Positions 62,501 through 64,000 of a DNA stretch of 64,000 nt are shown in pieces; the first letter of the stretch is position 1; each line of letters opens with the position of its first letter. The position numbers were made by a program, and so were the translations under genes. Source of the DNA: Strongyloides papillosus (lineage: Eukaryota > Nematoda > Chromadorea > Rhabditida > Strongyloididae). Below the pieces are notes generated by a model. The model was not told the origin of the DNA. It did no database searches and worked only from the letters and a program-made list of their open reading frames with translations. The DNA lies in assembly GCA_005656395.1 (NCBI GenBank), contig SRSI01000004.1, positions 248,001 to 312,000 on the forward strand, given 5' to 3'.

Positions 62501-64000
62501 GTCAATAAAATCCTCAATTTCATTGACTTTCGCTTTCATTTTTATTTCATGATCATATACCTCTTTATCATACATTTCTTTTACAACAATAATTTCATGT
62601 TCTAATTTTTGTATTTTTAAATTTTGTTCATTGATACATTCTTCAGCCTCCATAAGTTGTTGATGGTTATGTGAAATTTCACGTTTTAAATCATTAATGC
62701 TATTTTCGGATTCTTTTTTTATTTTTTTTAAATCATCTTCATACTTTGCTTCCACCTCTCCATACTTGTACTCAAAATTCTTTTGATGTTCATTGTAACA
62801 TTTTGAAAGCTCATCAATCTCTTTCTGTTTATTAGAAACATTATTTTCAAGTAGAATAATTTTTTCTTTTAATTCACTTATCACAACACTATTCTCATTA
62901 TTCTTTTGAAATGTATTTTGTTGCATTACCTCTTCTTTTTCCAATTTACTTGTTAACTCTTCAATTAATTTATTATCCTCAACCATTTTATCTTCACATT
63001 CTTGGAATGTTACATGTAGTTGTTCTAGCTCTTTAAGTAATTCTCCCTTTTCATTATTGAGATTACCAATGATTTTCAAATTATGATCAATTTCTTCTTT
63101 TAATGATTTTCGCTCATTATCCCATACTTTTTCTTTTCTCTCAAATATTTCCAAATTTGAGGACATTGAGGCATTTTCTGTTTTTAATGTTACAACTTGT
63201 TCATTTACCTCAGATAACTCTTTGCTTAACTGGTCAATAACTTCTTGATACTCTGCAGTTGAATTTCTAAGTTTTTCATTAAGTTCATTCATATCACTTA
63301 TTTTCTCTTGCATATCAACCATTTGTTTTTTAAATATACTTATATCTTCGGATAAAACGTAGTTTTTATGTTCCATCTCTTTTTTTAATTCCTTTACTTC
63401 ATCAGCCTCTGAATTCATCTGTTCATTTTCTGCCTCTAATTCTAGTATCTTTAGTTTATCTTCATAATGCAATGTCCTCTGTTCCTCCAAATCATTTTGA
63501 AGAATCTTTATTTGTTTTTCCTTTTCTAACAAACTATTTTCTAATTGTTGTATTTTTCTAGTTTTTGAATTTTTATCAACAGCTGCCTCCCTCAATTCAT
63601 TTCTTGTGTAATCAAGCTCTTTCTTTAAATTTTCATTATCCTTCTCAACTCTCCTGACAACCCCATCAATTTTACATTTCTTATCATCATTCTCAGTATC
63701 ATATTGTTTTATTAATTCCTGAGTATGAATTTTTTGCCTTTCAATTAATTCATTTATGTAAACTTGATGTTTATTTTTCAATTCAGCAAGTTCTTCAATA
63801 AAATCATTTATCCTTAATTGCTTTTCCTCTTTTTCATGTTCCAACTTTGAAATCCTTTCCTCATATCGCTTTATAATTTTATCCTTTTCTGCCTTTAATT
63901 TAACAATTTCTGCATCAATAGAAGTTTGTTGAGCAAATTGCTTTTCATAATTTAATGAGGTAAGTTTAGCTGCTTCTAACTCACCACTTACATTTGTCAA
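59519..64000 (-). CDS. Giant coiled-coil protein, rootletin-like, C-terminal 1493+ residues
   Basis: The reverse strand is open from the window edge to a TGA at 59519-59521. The first codon at the edge is TTG, not ATG, so the gene continues beyond the window. Nearly all of the protein is heptad-repeat coiled coil rich in Glu, Lys, Leu and Asn, broken only by a non-helical segment about two thirds along (CPAGKTNCRLPRLPIKTKLT ... LTGSMYDINQTDF). The tail ends EIERKRRLEQLKNVNTGKG. Size and uninterrupted coil fit rootletin (CROCC; C. elegans CHE-10), which builds the ciliary rootlet and maintains cilia and transition zones in sensory neurons. A different long coiled-coil protein, for example a centrosomal or Golgi tether, cannot be excluded since no diagnostic domain is visible; a myosin motor would have to lie outside the window. 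Confidence 0.85.
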   Translation of the reverse strand: MTNVSGELEAAKLTSLNYEKQFAQQTSIDAEIVKLKAEKDKIIKRYEERISKLEHEKEEKQLRINDFIEELAELKNKHQVYINELIERQKIHTQELIKQYDTENDDKKCKIDGVVRRVEKDNENLKKELDYTRNELREAAVDKNSKTRKIQQLENSLLEKEKQIKILQNDLEEQRTLHYEDKLKILELEAENEQMNSEADEVKELKKEMEHKNYVLSEDISIFKKQMVDMQEKISDMNELNEKLRNSTAEYQEVIDQLSKELSEVNEQVVTLKTENASMSSNLEIFERKEKVWDNERKSLKEEIDHNLKIIGNLNNEKGELLKELEQLHVTFQECEDKMVEDNKLIEELTSKLEKEEVMQQNTFQKNNENSVVISELKEKIILLENNVSNKQKEIDELSKCYNEHQKNFEYKYGEVEAKYEDDLKKIKKESENSINDLKREISHNHQQLMEAEECINEQNLKIQKLEHEIIVVKEMYDKEVYDHEIKMKAKVNEIEDFIDKRDIEMLKIEKENSEFKKNIALEISKLSDELKVAEDKLRKEIDMYEELKLYYEKEKKVGIENRNLIDDLSFKLNEAMEKLEMYDNTLVQKNNLDKTIESLKKEHQSLVEEVLHEKDNNYQLSSSLAVAEKKLHKNNSLLRELEDKLEETKKALYDKVHEEDKLRLTIDDLQRQLIEESKKNTDLKDERENLVFERENLKKHLRQMENEVTILNTKLSERKIRYDSKKEELLIVNKKLKNIEEELNKSINQIDYWKETNQNQEREYEKRIVQLSEDKEKLLYLEDSCEELEKSNSNLLKEIATFKHTLEEEKKAKNKIVDELTIRITELERERYEMIRHSDEKVVDVELLKNKISVLSEKVTTNDKINKQLESKCLNYLERLRNYELAIEDASIFILESEKFNDDMVFKECPAGKTNCRLPRLPIKTKLTETKKIRFSSAEGLIEKKSNLNTLTGSMYDINQTDFITQVFERYKKRIYDLEQERTNYRLQIQNLHTELNIVMNNSKDAEDKLEENQKNLNKLKKEKLDLENNLKNTRQLYLAQEENTRARELEKKNLKAKILSVDLHSRDKEARLQLLNNTIIQLQDENDGLKREIEKILDRERDLILEKDSLENKLCNIKTEMEITRHELNTVDREKHTIMTTFHNVYKKTSKTVESPDNSGKLILHLKELEKLIHNKKELLQKLENEEIKRMNRNDFKNGHFEILQLEGRLDTFKIEFSALVDKYKNCESEKDLLRKELLECKHQLSTAKIKINDLQITINNLATQKKKTEEMLSYVEKNEKNILQLKSELHNDVSHMKNDRLKLISEIEDLKRRLLRCEVEKRELEAHKGRLEREKSSLIRTVETLESEKNKLDGLLKKTLSEKATLDKSLSTIEKENSELYKNLSILKSQMGQMEKERLNKQAENVQKRKTQAEMEISRLNEEKRQLEKVYNQRDHNYNKKIAALEQEINTLKITLEIERKRRLEQLKNVNTGKGVSALTNKFENISYKK

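Noticed and set aside
59836..62552. Plus-strand frames opposite the coiled-coil gene
   Set aside because: They are Leu/Phe/Ser-rich reverse images of Glu/Lys-rich coiled coil.

Overview
The window is a very AT-rich, intron-bearing metazoan sequence, most probably from a nematode of the Strongyloides type. This is inferred from the base composition, from introns of about 39-60 bases ending in TTTTAG or TTTAG, from TTTTAG-type splice acceptors just upstream of several start codons (as expected for spliced-leader trans-splicing), and from orthologues of known nematode genes. No species can be named from sequence alone.

Left part (1-20 kb): the start of an unidentified minus-strand gene at the edge; a tandem pair of minus-strand genes for extracellular von Willebrand A-like proteins (433 and 1028 aa, the larger with five tandem domains and one N-terminal membrane anchor); a long gene-poor stretch holding a decayed mariner transposon next to a decayed coding fragment; a small two-exon gene; and, convergent with it, a multi-domain secreted trypsin-like protease (C-type lectin-like, kringle, LDLa, PAN, LDLa, protease) whose architecture recalls nematode SVH-1.

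Middle (20-39 kb): a minus-strand RGS-domain gene with a 23-base microexon and a Ras-binding-like module, probably joined across a 7.8 kb intron to four Ser/Asn-rich 5' exons at 31.4-32.8 kb; then sad-1 (SAD/BRSK polarity kinase), fully reconstructed in four exons as 926 aa. A gene-less but locally GC-richer stretch lies upstream of sad-1.

Right part (42-64 kb): an MFSD14/HIAT1 transporter (three exons, 496 aa, with a start-overlapping upstream reading frame), convergent with a single-exon E(z)/MES-2 PRC2 methyltransferase; a small single-pass membrane protein; about 10 kb without genes but with two inverted-repeat DNA transposons and a lone transposon end; a p24/TMED cargo receptor; and the C-terminal 1494 codons of a giant coiled-coil protein that leaves the window.

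Genes are mostly independent eukaryotic units; there is no sign of an operon. Functional themes are signalling and neuronal polarity (sad-1, the RGS protein, the SVH-1-like protease), secretion (p24), chromatin (E(z)) and extracellular adhesion-like proteins (VWA pair).
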